Source: Olleya marilimosa CAM030
Lineage (GTDB): Bacteria > Bacteroidota > Bacteroidia > Flavobacteriales > Flavobacteriaceae
Direction: 5' to 3'
Assembly: GCF_000518485.1 (NCBI RefSeq)
Contig: NZ_JADR01000007.1
Coordinates: forward strand, 186,001-250,000
DNA length: 64,000 nt
The notes under the pieces are model-generated. The model was given only the letters and a program-made list of their open reading frames with translations, had not been told where the DNA came from and did not search any database. Of the stretch, positions 8,911-17,853 are shown in pieces. Both the position numbers and the translations under genes were made by a program. Numbering within the stretch: the stretch's first letter is position 1; every line of letters begins with the position of its first letter.

Positions 8911-9459
8911 ATGAAAAACATATTTTTAGCCTTAACACTGTTGTTTACAGTTAGCAGTTTTGCACAAGACAAAATTAATTGGGTAACACTTGAAGAAGCT
9001 GTCGAACTTCAAAAAAAGGAACCTAGAAAAATAATGATGGATGCTTACATAGCTTGGTGTGGACCATGTAAACTTTTGGATGCTAGAACTTTTACAAATA
9101 AAGACTTAATTGCTTATGTAAATAAGCATTACTATGCAGTGAAGTTTAACGCAGAAGGTAATGAAGAGATTACTTTTAAAGGAAAAACGTATAAAAATCC
9201 TAATTACAATCCAGCTAAAGCTAAAACTAGAAATTCTAGTCACGAGCTTTCACGTGGTTTAGGAATTAGAGCTTATCCAACATTACTGTTTTTTGATGAA
9301 GATGCACAGTTAATATCTCCTATTACAGGATATCAAACACCTCAAGCTTTAGAGTTGTATTTAAAAATGTTTCAGTCTAATAAACACAAGGACATGAAAA
9401 CTCAAGCAGATTTTGATGCCTATTACAAAGCCTTTAAAGCGACCTTTAAAGACAATTAA
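8911..9459 (+). CDS. Secreted thioredoxin-fold protein with WCGPCK active site
   Basis: A 182-residue protein with a signal peptide (residues 1-19, cleavage after FAQ) and a thioredoxin domain whose active site is WCGPCK with Cys50 and Cys53. After the active site it has TFTNKDLIAYVNKHYYAVKFNAEG, a pattern of the thioredoxin_7/DUF255-like subgroup, and the cis-proline loop appears as RAYPTLLFF. It probably keeps thiols reduced in periplasmic partners. An insertion between the active site and the cis-Pro loop (about residues 85-115) is longer than in cytosolic thioredoxin. It has its own promoter and converges on comEC with only 7 bp between stops. Partner unknown. Confidence 0.87.
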   Translation: MKNIFLALTLLFTVSSFAQDKINWVTLEEAVELQKKEPRKIMMDAYIAWCGPCKLLDARTFTNKDLIAYVNKHYYAVKFNAEGNEEITFKGKTYKNPNYNPAKAKTRNSSHELSRGLGIRAYPTLLFFDEDAQLISPITGYQTPQALELYLKMFQSNKHKDMKTQADFDAYYKAFKATFKDN

Positions 9460-9466
9460 ACCGTTT

Positions 9467-11497
9467 TTAATAGTTTATAATATAAGCTCCTGTTTTCCAT
9501 GTATGGTAAAACGGGAGTTTTTGTTTTAAGCAAGTGGCTTCCCACCGATTAACATACGATCTATAATTATTTCCATCTGCTATTATAACCTTTGGTTTTA
9601 AGCTGTCAATTAAACGTGTTAAGTTTAATTTTGGAGATTGTGTTAATACTACATAATCTACTGTAATTCCTTTTAAATTAAAAACAGCTAAACTATCAAC
9701 AACTAATAGATGTTTGTTGTTCAATTTATATAAGTTTGTAATGGGTTTAGAAGGTATTGTTTGTAATGCGTTTTTGACTGCATAGCTTCTAATTATAGCA
9801 TTTGTTTCTGCTGTTTTTAATGTAGAAAACGTCGCTAATTGATTGTTGTGTTTTTTACCTAATAGTGTGTTTCTACTTTTATGAAATACAATAAATTGAT
9901 TGCCTTTAGTGTCAAATTGAATAATTGTATATGTTATTTGCAATGCTAAAACTGAAATTAAAGTGACTTGTAACCATCTATAACTCTTGTGGTGATATAA
10001 TACATATAGACAAAATATGAAGATGTAGGACACAATGACTTGAGCAATGGTAAACGGAATATCAATTATTAAAAAATCTTCCTGACTAGAAATCCATCCA
10101 AAAAAGGAATTCATCCAATTGATAACCATTCCAAAAGCATCTGACAATAAAGTTTTAGGTAAACCAAATAGTGCTAATGTTATTACTAGTAAACCAAGAC
10201 CTAAAATGATACTTAAAAACGGAATTACAATTAGATTGGATAGCCAAAATAAACTAGGGAATTGATGAAAATAATATAAACTTATAGGAATAATTCCAAA
10301 TTGAGCAGAAACCGTTACTGTTAGTGTTTGCCATAAAAGGGTAACTATTTTGTATTTAGGTGTCCAAAGTTTTTCTATTATAGGCTGAAAACTAACAATT
10401 GCTATTACTGCAGCATAACTTAACTGAAAACCAACATCAAATAAAAAATTAGGTTTAATTAACAGTAAAATAAAAACAGAAACAGCTAAGGTGTTGTAGA
10501 TGTTTGTCGGTCGTTTTAAGTTAATACCTATAGCAACAATACTAAACATGGTTGTTGCTCTTATAATAGATGCAGAGCCACCTGCAATTAAAGCATAGGT
10601 CCATAATAAAATAACGAGTATTAGGGTTTTATAAAACTTCCCGTTTTTTAAACGTTCTATAGGCTTGAATACCAAATTTAGTATTAACAATATTATACCA
10701 ACATGTAACCCAGAAACTGCTAATATGTGTATTGCTCCTGCATTAGTATAATTGTCATAAACTTCTTTTGTTATATTTTGTCTTTGCCCTAATATCAAGG
10801 CGTTAATAATGGATAGTTGGTCATTTGTATATTGGTACGGATTTAATTTGCTATTTATGTAATTTCTTAACTTAGCTGCATATCCAAATAATGTATGAGT
10901 TTTATTTTGAAGTTGTAGTAAATTGGTGTGATCTGCATATAATTGGTAGTGGACTTGCTGTTTTTCTAAATAATCTTTATAACTAAACTGATCCGGATTT
11001 AAAGGCTTTTTTACGTCTACTAATGGTAAGGCTGTCGTGTAAATAGCATCTATTGGTAATTGGGTTTGTAAACTGTCCTTTTTAACGTTTAGTAATGCTT
11101 TACCAATTACTGTGTTATTGTTTAGTTTTAGTATATCAACATAATAGCGTTTACTAAAAGCGTTAGGTTTTAGTAATTCTCTAACCCTAAAAGTTATAGT
11201 TGTAGATGCGGTATCACGACTTGTATAATTACTAAAATGATTGGTTTTATTTAAATCTTCATTACTATTAGATATAAAAAGACCAAACGCAATAAAGGTC
11301 AGGTAGCAAGTTATTCCAAAAATATAGAGGTAATTATTTTTCTTTTTAAAGATGAAATATAAAAAAACCGTAAGTGCTGTAAAACATACAGTTATAAGAA
11401 AGCTGTAAAACACCGAAATACTTAGTGTTTTAGAAAGTATGATACCAATTATTAGGCAAATGGTAAATTTTATAATTGAAAAATGAAGCAATTTCAT
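9467..11497 (-). CDS. ComEC/Rec2-family DNA uptake channel protein with degenerate C-terminal domain
   Basis: A 676-residue polytopic membrane protein. An N-terminal DUF4131-like OB region is at about 20-200, and the Competence domain at about 230-500 opens with ALILGQRQNITKE and carries the family signature AGAIHILAVSGLHVGI. In natural transformation ComEC passes single-stranded DNA through the inner membrane. Classical ComEC ends in a metallo-beta-lactamase-like nuclease domain. Here the corresponding region (about 530-676) keeps the fold-like rhythm VDYVVLTQSPKLNLTRLIDS but has no HxHxDH metal motif, so it should not bind metal the usual way. It is the last gene of the surE-lpxB run, 20 bp behind the NlpC/P60 gene. 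Other competence genes are not in the window. Confidence 0.88.
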   Translation of the reverse strand: MKLLHFSIIKFTICLIIGIILSKTLSISVFYSFLITVCFTALTVFLYFIFKKKNNYLYIFGITCYLTFIAFGLFISNSNEDLNKTNHFSNYTSRDTASTTITFRVRELLKPNAFSKRYYVDILKLNNNTVIGKALLNVKKDSLQTQLPIDAIYTTALPLVDVKKPLNPDQFSYKDYLEKQQVHYQLYADHTNLLQLQNKTHTLFGYAAKLRNYINSKLNPYQYTNDQLSIINALILGQRQNITKEVYDNYTNAGAIHILAVSGLHVGIILLILNLVFKPIERLKNGKFYKTLILVILLWTYALIAGGSASIIRATTMFSIVAIGINLKRPTNIYNTLAVSVFILLLIKPNFLFDVGFQLSYAAVIAIVSFQPIIEKLWTPKYKIVTLLWQTLTVTVSAQFGIIPISLYYFHQFPSLFWLSNLIVIPFLSIILGLGLLVITLALFGLPKTLLSDAFGMVINWMNSFFGWISSQEDFLIIDIPFTIAQVIVSYIFIFCLYVLYHHKSYRWLQVTLISVLALQITYTIIQFDTKGNQFIVFHKSRNTLLGKKHNNQLATFSTLKTAETNAIIRSYAVKNALQTIPSKPITNLYKLNNKHLLVVDSLAVFNLKGITVDYVVLTQSPKLNLTRLIDSLKPKVIIADGNNYRSYVNRWEATCLKQKLPFYHTWKTGAYIINY

Positions 11498-11517
11498 ATC
11501 TCAATATAAGCAATTTC

Positions 11518-12132
11518 TTACAATATACGACGCGCTTGGACAAAAGCAAAGTACCAATAGCGTTCAGATAGTAATGAAGTCATAACGCCTTTACTAGTAC
11601 TGGCATGTATAAATTCTACGCGTCCTAATCTAGAAGATGTTACTAATCCTACATGATTTATCGTTCTGCTGTTTCGTTTTGTAGCAAAAAATAATAAGTC
11701 ACCTTCTTTAACTTCTTTTACATCTATCCAGTCACCATGAGTTGCCATAGCGCTTGAAGATCTTGGCAAGCTTATATCTTCAGATTGAAATGCTGTAAAT
11801 ATTAAACCAGAACAATCCATTCCTTTTTTTGTAGTGCCACCATATTTATATCTGACACCTTCATAGCTTTTAGCAGTGTTAATAATATTGGCTATTAAAG
11901 GACTACTAATAGGAATTACTTCTATGTTTTGATTGTCTTCTGTATTGTGTCCGGTTTCTGTATTTCTAGAAGTTGTGGTTGTTGTTTTTCTTGCAGGTCC
12001 ACGTCTAGCAGGCTTGTTAGTTGTTTGGCTAATGACTTCAGATTCAGATTTGGTAGTTACAACACGTTTACTTTTACTGCTTCCGCAGGACATTAATGTT
12101 GCTAATATTAAAAGTAGGACAATTTTATTCAT
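11518..12132 (-). CDS. NlpC/P60 (C40) peptidoglycan hydrolase lipoprotein
   Basis: A 204-residue putative endopeptidase cutting peptide stems of peptidoglycan. The lipobox LMSCGSS puts the lipidated cysteine at residue 16. A Ser/Thr/Arg-rich linker (about 17-75) tethers the NlpC/P60 domain (about 82-204), which shows the catalytic Cys in MDCSGLIF, the His in NHVGLV and the third polar residue in FIHAST. It lies between lpxB (7 bp upstream) and comEC (20 bp downstream), so it likely shares the surE-lpxB transcript. The mature protein is probably attached to the inner leaflet of the outer membrane and acts on the wall. Confidence 0.9.
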   Translation of the reverse strand: MNKIVLLLILATLMSCGSSKSKRVVTTKSESEVISQTTNKPARRGPARKTTTTTSRNTETGHNTEDNQNIEVIPISSPLIANIINTAKSYEGVRYKYGGTTKKGMDCSGLIFTAFQSEDISLPRSSSAMATHGDWIDVKEVKEGDLLFFATKRNSRTINHVGLVTSSRLGRVEFIHASTSKGVMTSLLSERYWYFAFVQARRIL

Positions 12133-12139
12133 TTAATAA

Positions 12140-13255
12140 TTAATCGTGTATGTAATTGTAAATCAGTTTAGCTGTATTTTCACTAGCACCTTTTCCGCCT
12201 AATTTTTTTTCTAAGTCATAATAACTCATAAAATATTTAGTACGTTCATAATTGTCCAGTATAGTATCTAACTCTTTTTTTAGACGTTTAGTGTTAAAGT
12301 CACCCTGAATTAATTCGGTTACAACCTCTTTATCCAAAATTAAGTTGACTAAGCTAATATAATCTAGGTTTACCACGCGTTTACCAATTTGGTAAGACAC
12401 CCAACTCCCTTTATAGCAAACTACCTGAGGTACTTTAAATAAGGCGGTTTCTAAAGTTGCTGTTCCGGAAGTAACTAAAGCAGCAGTTGCAAGACTTAGT
12501 AAATCGTAAGTTTTATTGGTTATAAAATGGACATTACTTTGTTTAATAAAAGTTTTGTAAAAATCGTAATCCTGACTTGGTGCACCTGCAATTACAAATT
12601 GGTAGTCTGGATAGTCATCAACAACACTAAGCATAACAGATAGCATTTTAGTAATTTCTTGCTTTCTGCTTCCAGGTAATAAGGCAATTATAGGTTTATC
12701 GCTTAAACCATGTGTTTGTCTAAACGTTTTATCGTCCACTTGCGTTCTGTCTGCAATAGCATCAATTAATGGATGTCCAACAAAATGTACAGGATAATTA
12801 TGTTTGTTTTCGTAAAAGTCTTTTTCAAACGGTAGGATGACATACATTTGGTCAACGTCATGTTTGATAGCTTTAATACGACCTTCTTTCCATGCCCAAA
12901 TTTGAGGGGAAATATAATAATGTGTTTTAAAATTTTTAGCCTTAGCCCATTTTGCAATACGTAGATTAAATCCAGGATAGTCAATAAAAATAATCACGTC
13001 AGGATTATAGTTTGCAATATCTGTTTTGCAAAACGTTAAGTTTTTGGCAATGGTTCTTAAATTCATGATGACTTCAGAAAATCCCATAAAAGCTAAGGCT
13101 TTATAGTGTTTTACCAATGTACCACCAACAGCCTGCATTAAGTCGCCTCCCCAAAATCTAAAATCAGCTGATGCATCTTGTTTTTGCAACGCTTTCATTA
13201 GGTTTGCACCATGTAAATCGCCAGAGGCTTCGCCAGAAATAATGTAATATTTCAA
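12140..13255 (-). CDS. lpxB: Lipid-A-disaccharide synthase
   Basis: A 371-residue GT19 glycosyltransferase that joins UDP-2,3-diacylglucosamine and lipid X to make the lipid A disaccharide on the inner membrane. The N-terminus SGEASGDLHGANLM is the diagnostic LpxB opening, and PQIWAWKEGR, VGHPLIDAI, LLPGSRKQEI and TSGTATLE are all family motifs. Length is normal. The only plausible start is a TTG at 13255: an in-frame TAA lies four codons upstream and SGEASGD starts at residue 7, so no later start is possible. It begins one base after the stop of the 93-residue gene, indicating coupling to it and to surE. Confidence 0.95.
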   Translation of the reverse strand: MKYYIISGEASGDLHGANLMKALQKQDASADFRFWGGDLMQAVGGTLVKHYKALAFMGFSEVIMNLRTIAKNLTFCKTDIANYNPDVIIFIDYPGFNLRIAKWAKAKNFKTHYYISPQIWAWKEGRIKAIKHDVDQMYVILPFEKDFYENKHNYPVHFVGHPLIDAIADRTQVDDKTFRQTHGLSDKPIIALLPGSRKQEITKMLSVMLSVVDDYPDYQFVIAGAPSQDYDFYKTFIKQSNVHFITNKTYDLLSLATAALVTSGTATLETALFKVPQVVCYKGSWVSYQIGKRVVNLDYISLVNLILDKEVVTELIQGDFNTKRLKKELDTILDNYERTKYFMSYYDLEKKLGGKGASENTAKLIYNYIHD

Positions 13256-13256
13256 T

Positions 13257-13538
13257 TTATAATCTATTTATTATAATGATTAATCCAATGATTAGTGTGG
13301 CTATTAGCACACCTTTTGCCATATCATCCTTTTTTCTGTTTAAAAACAGAAAAAACAAACCTAAGTTAAGTAATGCGCCTAAGCTAACTATTTTGTCAAC
13401 AAATTTAAAATGAACAGCTTTTTTTAAAGTCTCTTCAACACCATACCTAGAAAAAAAGGCAATGTATAGTAGCACGCCAATTCCTGTAGAAATTACACCT
13501 AAGATAAAGCCTAAAATAATCTGTTTTTTATTATTCAA
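13257..13538 (-). CDS. Small three-helix membrane protein between surE and lpxB, function unknown
   Basis: A 93-residue protein with three hydrophobic segments (about 8-29, 48-66 and 74-92) and a conserved-looking central part with TLKKAVHFKFVDKIVSLG. I do not recognise a domain with a known function. It starts with TTG at 13538, inside the last codons of surE (8-base overlap), and ends one base before lpxB, so it is embedded in that operon and very probably translated by coupling. No in-frame ATG is available before residue 70, so the TTG is the likely start. The setting suggests a role at the inner membrane in envelope lipid metabolism, but this is inference from position alone. Confidence 0.75.
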   Translation of the reverse strand: MNNKKQIILGFILGVISTGIGVLLYIAFFSRYGVEETLKKAVHFKFVDKIVSLGALLNLGLFFLFLNRKKDDMAKGVLIATLIIGLIIIINRL

Positions 13539-14304
13539 ATTGCCACGTATTTAGTTCTTGCATGTAATGGTGCGCAGTTAAATCGTAGTGTACAGGTACA
13601 ACAGAGATGTAACCTTCTGATAGTGCATATTCATCTGTATCAGTGCCATTATCGTAATTTACAAATTCACCAGTTAGCCAGTAGTAATCTCTACCTTGAG
13701 GTGTTTGTCTTTTGTCAAACTTTTCTTTCCAATTAGCTCTTGCTTGTCTACAAACTTTAATGCCTTTTAATTCTTTCTCTTTTAAAGCAGGAATATTAAC
13801 ATTCAGTATCATTCCATCAGCAATACCATGTTGTAATGCATTTTTAGCTATTTGTTTGATATATTTTTTTGAAGCTTCAAAATCTGCATCCCATTTATAA
13901 TCCAACAAAGAAAATCCAATTGCAGGTATGCCTTCAATTCCAGCTTCAATAGCAGCACTCATAGTTCCAGAATATATCACATTGATGGAGCTGTTGGAGC
14001 CATGATTAATACCAGAAACGCATAAATCTGGACGTCTGTCTAAAACCTCGTTAATTGCAATTTTAACACAATCTGCAGGCGTCCCAGAACAGCTGTATTT
14101 TAAAGTTTTGTCTCCTTTTTTAGAGACTTTGTCTAAGTGTAATACATTATTTAAAGTAATAGCATGACCCATTCCGCTTTGCGGACTATCTGGAGCTACA
14201 ACAACTACATCGCCTAGGGTTTCCATAACTTCAATTAAAGCTAAAATTCCTGGTGCAGTTATGCCATCATCATTAGTCACTAAAATTAGTGGTTTTTTAC
14301 TCAT
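13531..14304 (-). CDS. surE: 5'/3'-nucleotidase SurE
   Basis: A 257-residue metal-dependent phosphatase that removes phosphate from nucleoside monophosphates and other small phosphates. The N-terminal LVTNDDGITAPGI holds the metal-binding aspartates, and APDSPQSGMGHAITL, CSGTPADCV and SGINHGSN are the other three conserved blocks around the active site. Length and order are standard. It opens a five-gene run ending in comEC; the 93-residue gene overlaps it by 8 bases. In other lineages surE associates with stationary-phase survival and with pcm; here the partner is lpxB, a pairing common in Bacteroidota. Confidence 0.95.
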   Translation of the reverse strand: MSKKPLILVTNDDGITAPGILALIEVMETLGDVVVVAPDSPQSGMGHAITLNNVLHLDKVSKKGDKTLKYSCSGTPADCVKIAINEVLDRRPDLCVSGINHGSNSSINVIYSGTMSAAIEAGIEGIPAIGFSLLDYKWDADFEASKKYIKQIAKNALQHGIADGMILNVNIPALKEKELKGIKVCRQARANWKEKFDKRQTPQGRDYYWLTGEFVNYDNGTDTDEYALSEGYISVVPVHYDLTAHHYMQELNTWQFE

Positions 14305-14458
14305 AGTAGTCTATTAAATTACTTAGCTAAAATACATAAATTCTCCCGTATCTACTCAATTTCTTCAGTTTAACAAAAAATTAGGTGGTTTAGATTTTAT
14401 TGGCATGGTTTTTTCTTTACTTTAGTAGAAATTTCTCAAAAAAATTTAAACAGAACAC

Positions 14459-16624
14459 ATGAAAAGGAAATATAATATAATATTGCTAGTACTATTATTA
14501 GCATTTGGTTCTTGTAGTTTTACAACAAAAGTTGATGACGATCCAGATAAAGACAAACTATTAATTCAAATCATAACTCTGGCTTTAGATCAACTTCATT
14601 TTGAGCCTAAACAATTAAATGATGCTTTTTCTGCTGAGATTTATTCCGACTATTTAGAGTTGGTTGACCCTTTAAAACGTTACTTCCTACAATCAGATAT
14701 TGACGATTTTAAAAAGTTTGAAACCGAAATTGATGACCAACTTAGAGCGTATGATATTTCATTTTTCAATTTAGTTTATGAGCGTTTAGTGCAACGTCAA
14801 GAAGAAGCTAAATCTTATTATAAAGAAATTTTAGCAAAACCTTTTGACTTTAACCAAGATGAAGAGTATAATACGGATTATAAAAACTTATCATACGCTA
14901 AAAACAAAAAAGGATTAAAAGAGCGTTGGAGACAACAGTTAAAATTTAATACGCTATCTAGCTATGATGCTTTAATGGATGAGCAAAACGGAACAGCTAA
15001 AGTAAATGAAGATGCAGAAGATACTGAAGCTATAGAAAAAGAACCAGTAGTAAAAAAATCTATTACAGAAATTGAAGCTGAAGCTAGAGCAGAAACTACT
15101 AAAGCTTTAGATAATTATTTTACAGATTATATTGAAGATATGGATCGTGAGGACTGGTTTGGTATGTATGTAAATACCATTGTGGAAGAGTTTGATCCAC
15201 ACACCTCTTATTTAGCACCAACTGATAAAGATAGGTTTGATCAACAAATGTCTGGTAAACTTGAAGGTATTGGAGCACGTTTACAGAAAAAAATGGACTA
15301 CATCAAAATTGTAGAACTTATTTCTGGAGGACCAGCTTGGAGAGATGGTAAAATAGAAGTTGGAGACGTAATAATGAAAGTACGTCAAGATAAAGAGAAA
15401 GAAGCAGTGAGCGTAGTTGGAATGCGTATTGATGATGCTATAAAATTAATTAAAGGACCAAAAGGAACTAAGGTTATTTTAACCATGAAAAAAGTGGATG
15501 GTACTATTGAGGATATTGCTGTTACTAGAGATTTAGTAGAGTTAGAAGAAACATATGCTAAATCTTCAATAGTTAAAAAAGACAATAAAAATTACGGAAT
15601 TATTAACCTTCCTAAGTTTTATGTAGATTTTGAAGATTATAATAATCGTAATGCTGCAACAGATATTAAACTGGAAATTGAGCGTTTAAAAGAAGCTGGT
15701 ATTGAAGGTCTTGTTTTAGACTTACGTAATAATGGTGGAGGATCTTTAAGAACCGTTGTAGACATGGCTGGTTTATTTATTAAAGATGGACCAATAGTGC
15801 AAGTTAGATCAACTGACGAGCCAAAAGAGGTTTTACGTGATACTGACAAATCCATTGTTTGGGATGGACCATTAGTAATTATGGTTAACGAGTTGTCTGC
15901 ATCTGCATCAGAGATTTTAGCTGCAGCAATGCAAGATTACAAACGTGCTATTATTATTGGTAGTAAGCAAACCTATGGTAAAGGAACAGTACAAAATGTA
16001 TTAGACTTAAACCGTATGGTTCGTAATAGTTCTCACGGAGATTTAGGTGCTTTAAAGTTAACACGTCAAAAATTTTACCGTATTAATGGTGGATCAACGC
16101 AGTTAGAAGGTGTAAAAAGTGATGTTGTTGTTCCGGATCGTTATAGCTTTATTGACATAGGAGAGCGTGATCAAGAAAACCCATTAGCTTGGGATAAAAT
16201 TACACCAGTAGATTTTGAAGTTTGGAATAGCTATTTTGACTACGATCGTACCATTGCTAACAGTAAAGAGCGTATGGCTAATAACGAACAATTAAAATTA
16301 ATTGAAAATAGTGCTAAATGGGCTAAAACAAAAATGGATGATAATAGCTACTCGCTTAATTACGATAAATACAAAGCAGAGTTAAAGTTAAATGAAGAAG
16401 AAGCTAAGCAGTTTGATGCAATTTCAGATTACAAAACTAATTTAACATTTGAGTCGTTACCATACGAACAAAAAATGTTTGATCAAGACACAACCTTACG
16501 TGATAAACGTAACAGATGGCATGAAAATTTAAGTAAAGATGTTTATGTTGAAGAAGCGCTTAACGTGCTAAACGACCTAAAAATGACTTACGAAATTAAA
16601 AAAGTAGCCACGATAAAAAATTAG
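14459..16624 (+). CDS. C-terminal processing peptidase (Prc/Tsp, S41 family)
   Basis: A 721-residue periplasmic protease recognising nonpolar C-termini. The signal sequence carries a possible lipobox (LAFGSCSFT, Cys19), so it may be a lipoprotein. A long helical N-terminal domain is interrupted by an acidic linker (about 180-205). A PDZ domain follows at about 265-360 (KLEGIGARLQ ... GPAWRDGKIEVGDVI). The S41 core has Ser482, third residue of SASASE, and Lys508 in YGKGTVQ, the Ser/Lys dyad. A DUF3340-type C-terminal extension is as in E. coli Prc. All catalytic parts are intact. It is divergent from surE with a 154-bp gap and is followed by the permease gene. Likely functions are processing of envelope proteins and turnover of wall hydrolases. 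Confidence 0.94.
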   Translation: MKRKYNIILLVLLLAFGSCSFTTKVDDDPDKDKLLIQIITLALDQLHFEPKQLNDAFSAEIYSDYLELVDPLKRYFLQSDIDDFKKFETEIDDQLRAYDISFFNLVYERLVQRQEEAKSYYKEILAKPFDFNQDEEYNTDYKNLSYAKNKKGLKERWRQQLKFNTLSSYDALMDEQNGTAKVNEDAEDTEAIEKEPVVKKSITEIEAEARAETTKALDNYFTDYIEDMDREDWFGMYVNTIVEEFDPHTSYLAPTDKDRFDQQMSGKLEGIGARLQKKMDYIKIVELISGGPAWRDGKIEVGDVIMKVRQDKEKEAVSVVGMRIDDAIKLIKGPKGTKVILTMKKVDGTIEDIAVTRDLVELEETYAKSSIVKKDNKNYGIINLPKFYVDFEDYNNRNAATDIKLEIERLKEAGIEGLVLDLRNNGGGSLRTVVDMAGLFIKDGPIVQVRSTDEPKEVLRDTDKSIVWDGPLVIMVNELSASASEILAAAMQDYKRAIIIGSKQTYGKGTVQNVLDLNRMVRNSSHGDLGALKLTRQKFYRINGGSTQLEGVKSDVVVPDRYSFIDIGERDQENPLAWDKITPVDFEVWNSYFDYDRTIANSKERMANNEQLKLIENSAKWAKTKMDDNSYSLNYDKYKAELKLNEEEAKQFDAISDYKTNLTFESLPYEQKMFDQDTTLRDKRNRWHENLSKDVYVEEALNVLNDLKMTYEIKKVATIKN

Positions 16625-16632
16625 TAGTTTTG
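16625..16632 (+). promoter_or_regulatory. Possible -7 element before the OppC-like permease
   Basis: TAGTTTTG immediately after the prc stop fits TAnnTTTG. No -33 TTTG is at the expected spacing, so this is tentative. Confidence 0.35.
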
Positions 16633-16689
16633 TCATTCCTTTGATTTGTATATTTAACATTGCAAAACCTAGGAATTGATAATTATAAA

Positions 16690-17784
16690 ATGACAACAAA
16701 AACATACTCCTTATCACAATTAGCGCTTCAAAAGTTTAAAAAAAACTTTTGGGGCGTTTTTAGTTTGTGTTTTGTGGCATTAGTTGGTTTAGTATCTGTG
16801 TTTGCGTATTTATTTGCACCAGACAATTCTCAAAATGCCAATCAAATGCATGTGTCAATACATTCTAAACCTCCTGGATTTAGTGTTAAGATGTTGACCA
16901 TACCTTCTCAAATTAAAAATGAGCAATCACATTTTCAAAAAGTGTTCTTCGGAATAAAAAATACAGATACCGAAATTCCTATTTCAAGTTATTCAATAGA
17001 TAATAATCAATTAACGTACACCGAGTTTGCTTCTGATGGATTAGAAGGAGTTACAAAAACAATTGATGCCTCTTTTATTACTCAAAATTCAGCCTCTCAA
17101 TATATTAAAAACGTGACCTTCCATTTAGGAACCGATAAATATGGACGTGATTTATTAAGTCGTTTATTGGTTGGTGCGCGTATTTCTTTTTTTATTGGTT
17201 TTGTAGCAGTATTTATATCGTTAGTTATTGGGATATTTATGGGTAGTGTTGCTGGATATTATGGAGGAAAAGTAGACGCTTTAATCATGTGGATTATAAA
17301 TGTAACCTGGTCCATACCAACGTTATTGTTGGTTATAGCTATTACTTTAGCTTTAGGTAAAGGGTTTTGGCAAGTATTTATAGCAGTAGGTTTAACCATG
17401 TGGGTAGAAGTGGCTAGAGTGGTTAGAGGACAACTTATTAGTGCAAAGCAAATGCAATATGTGACAGCAGCTAGAGCTTTAGGATTTAACGACTTTAGGA
17501 TAATAACAAAACACATATTGCCTAATATTATGGCTCCAGTGATTGTAATATGTGCAGCCAATTTTGCTGCAGCAATTTTAATAGAGTCTGGACTTAGTTT
17601 TCTTGGTATTGGTGCACAACCACCTATGGCAAGTTGGGGAGCAATGATTAAGGATCATTATAACTATATTATTTTAGGGAAACCCTATCTAGCTATTTTA
17701 CCAGGTTTATGCATCATGCTTTTAGTAATGGCTTTTATGCTAATTGGTAATGCATTACGCGATGCGTTAGATGTTAAAGTTTAG
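16690..17784 (+). CDS. OppC-like ABC transporter permease
   Basis: A 364-residue inner-membrane permease of the dipeptide/oligopeptide type. The N-terminal OppC_N segment LALQKFKKNFWGVFSLC precedes a first helix, then a large periplasmic insertion (about residues 40-140) ending in the conserved HLGTDKYGRDLLSRLLVGAR. The BPD transport domain holds the EAA loop in the form TAARALGFNDFRIITKHILPNI. I take the ATG at 16690 instead of the TTG at 16660 because the extra ten residues are not family-like. No ATPase, OppB partner or substrate-binding protein is adjacent, so its complex must be assembled from genes elsewhere. Substrate unknown; a peptide or nickel-type importer is the family expectation. 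Confidence 0.88.
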   Translation: MTTKTYSLSQLALQKFKKNFWGVFSLCFVALVGLVSVFAYLFAPDNSQNANQMHVSIHSKPPGFSVKMLTIPSQIKNEQSHFQKVFFGIKNTDTEIPISSYSIDNNQLTYTEFASDGLEGVTKTIDASFITQNSASQYIKNVTFHLGTDKYGRDLLSRLLVGARISFFIGFVAVFISLVIGIFMGSVAGYYGGKVDALIMWIINVTWSIPTLLLVIAITLALGKGFWQVFIAVGLTMWVEVARVVRGQLISAKQMQYVTAARALGFNDFRIITKHILPNIMAPVIVICAANFAAAILIESGLSFLGIGAQPPMASWGAMIKDHYNYIILGKPYLAILPGLCIMLLVMAFMLIGNALRDALDVKV

Positions 17785-17838
17785 GCTTCTAGATTAACTA
17801 TTCCCTTTAAAATAAATACATCACAGTCTTTTTTTATA

Positions 17839-17846
17839 TACTTTTG
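17839..17846 (+). promoter_or_regulatory. -7 promoter element directly before ygiQ (near-leaderless transcript)
   Basis: TACTTTTG fits TAnnTTTG and ends only 8 bases before the ATG at 17854. If transcription starts 4-7 bases downstream, as usual, the message has a leader of 0-4 nt. Confidence 0.5.
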
Positions 17847-17853
17847 CAACGTT

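Noticed and set aside
12766-12984. 72-residue frame nested within lpxB
   Set aside because: Completely inside lpxB in another frame; no promoter or start context.
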